Assembly: GCF_900105155.1 (NCBI RefSeq)
Contig: NZ_LT629762.1
Span: 3,139,001 to 3,203,000, forward strand
Direction of reading: 5' to 3'
DNA: 64,000 bases
Source: Pseudomonas prosekii
GTDB taxonomy: Bacteria; Pseudomonadota; Gammaproteobacteria; Pseudomonadales; Pseudomonadaceae
Shown: piece by piece, positions 63,769-64,000 of the stretch
How the letters are laid out: each line of letters begins with the position of its first letter
Position numbering within the stretch: position 1 is the first letter of the stretch
The notes under the pieces: model-generated
What the model was told of the DNA's origin: nothing
Database searches by the model: none
Seen by the model: the letters and a program-made list of their open reading frames with translations, nothing else
Translations under genes and position numbers: made by a program

Positions 63769-64000
63769 TCAGGGCTTGGGCTCTACACTCGTATCCGCCC
63801 CGAACCATTTCTGCGTCAACGCCTCCAGGCGGCCATCGGCCTTGATCCGTTGCAGCGCGTTGTCCAGGCTCGCGTGAAACGCCGGGTTACCTTTCTGGAA
63901 CGGAATCGCCAGGCTCACCGGCTCGCTGGCCTTCGGCGCCTCGGCGTTCAACGATTGCACCAGCAGCATCGACTGCGGTTGCGCCGGTTTCTGCGCGATC
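63769..64000 (-). CDS. Amino-acid-type ABC transporter binding protein (C-terminal part; rest beyond window)
   Basis: 77 C-terminal codons, open to the window edge. FQKGNPAFHASLDNALQRIK and GRLEALTQKWFGAD form the closing segment of the SBP_bac_3 family (periplasmic binders for polar amino acids and related solutes). The N-terminal part and ligand residues are not visible, so the ligand cannot be named. Confidence 0.85.
   Translation of the reverse strand, partial: IAQKPAQPQSMLLVQSLNAEAPKASEPVSLAIPFQKGNPAFHASLDNALQRIKADGRLEALTQKWFGADTSVEPKP

Noticed and set aside
63624..63845. 73-codon open frame in the last repeat unit
   Set aside because: Not conserved between units and runs out of the repeat into the antisense of the next gene.

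Overview
The window is chromosomal DNA of a GC-rich gammaproteobacterium, almost certainly a Pseudomonas of the fluorescens group. The evidence is gene order (argA/argE region, ubiD, the zapA-6S RNA-fau / ygfB-pepP-ubiH-ubiI block next to gcvTHP, the spu polyamine locus followed by an acylase), the Pseudomonas-type 6S RNA, and many inverted doublets of the short palindromic (REP) sequences typical of this group. It holds about 57 protein genes or gene parts, one RNA gene, one decayed gene, and no tRNA, rRNA, prophage, IS element or CRISPR array that I can see.

Layout. 1-10 kb: end of a membrane acyltransferase/SGNH protein, ubiD with an iron-sulfur flavin reductase, a chaC-type glutathione-degrading enzyme converging on glpT, a quinone oxidoreductase, a FliL-like exported protein, an EVE protein, a 50-aa membrane peptide and fau. 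10-24 kb: 6S RNA, zapA and a coiled-coil partner facing ygfB-pepP-ubiH-DUF4442-ubiI; then a ferric-iron binding protein and its permease separated by a tandem-repeat element; then gcvT-gcvH-gcvP (glycine cleavage). 24-32 kb: a beta-barrel protein, a DUF2388 protein, an orphan type II/IV secretion ATPase, an ACT-like protein divergent from an Lrp-family regulator, a CYTH-CHAD protein, argE and argA. 32.6-41.4 kb: sulfonate-sulfur region (tauA, an OprD-type porin, the 1-Cys peroxiredoxin lsfA, ssuEADCBF). 41.4-52.8 kb: TetR regulator, then polyamine uptake and catabolism (spuI; decayed spuA; spuBCDEFGH). 52.9-64 kb: HD-domain protein, GlxA- and AraC-type regulators, a carboxymuconolactone-decarboxylase-like protein, a penicillin-acylase-family enzyme, a thioredoxin-like protein, a lipase-like hydrolase, a DUF2059 protein, an EGLN-type prolyl hydroxylase, a DUF523 protein, a second and larger tandem-repeat element, and the end of an amino-acid-type binding protein.

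Working together. ubiD, ubiH and ubiI belong to ubiquinone synthesis; gcvTHP to one-carbon metabolism together with fau; argE and argA to arginine synthesis. tauA, lsfA and ssuEADCBF form a sulfate-starvation response and share an AT-rich dyad upstream of three transcription units. The spu genes import putrescine/spermidine and gamma-glutamylate or transaminate it, but the local hydrolase (spuA) is broken.

The least explained things are: (i) two composite elements (16970-17367 and 62611-63750) with the same 28-bp inverted ends and tandem amplification of different internal units (113 bp x 3, 154 bp x 7); (ii) an Arg-rich 13-codon leader reading frame in front of argA; (iii) phased 13-bp direct repeats before an AraC-type gene; (iv) a tandem Lrp-like box in front of an ACT-like gene; (v) the decayed spuA; (vi) two genes whose stop codons are supplied by REP sequences.
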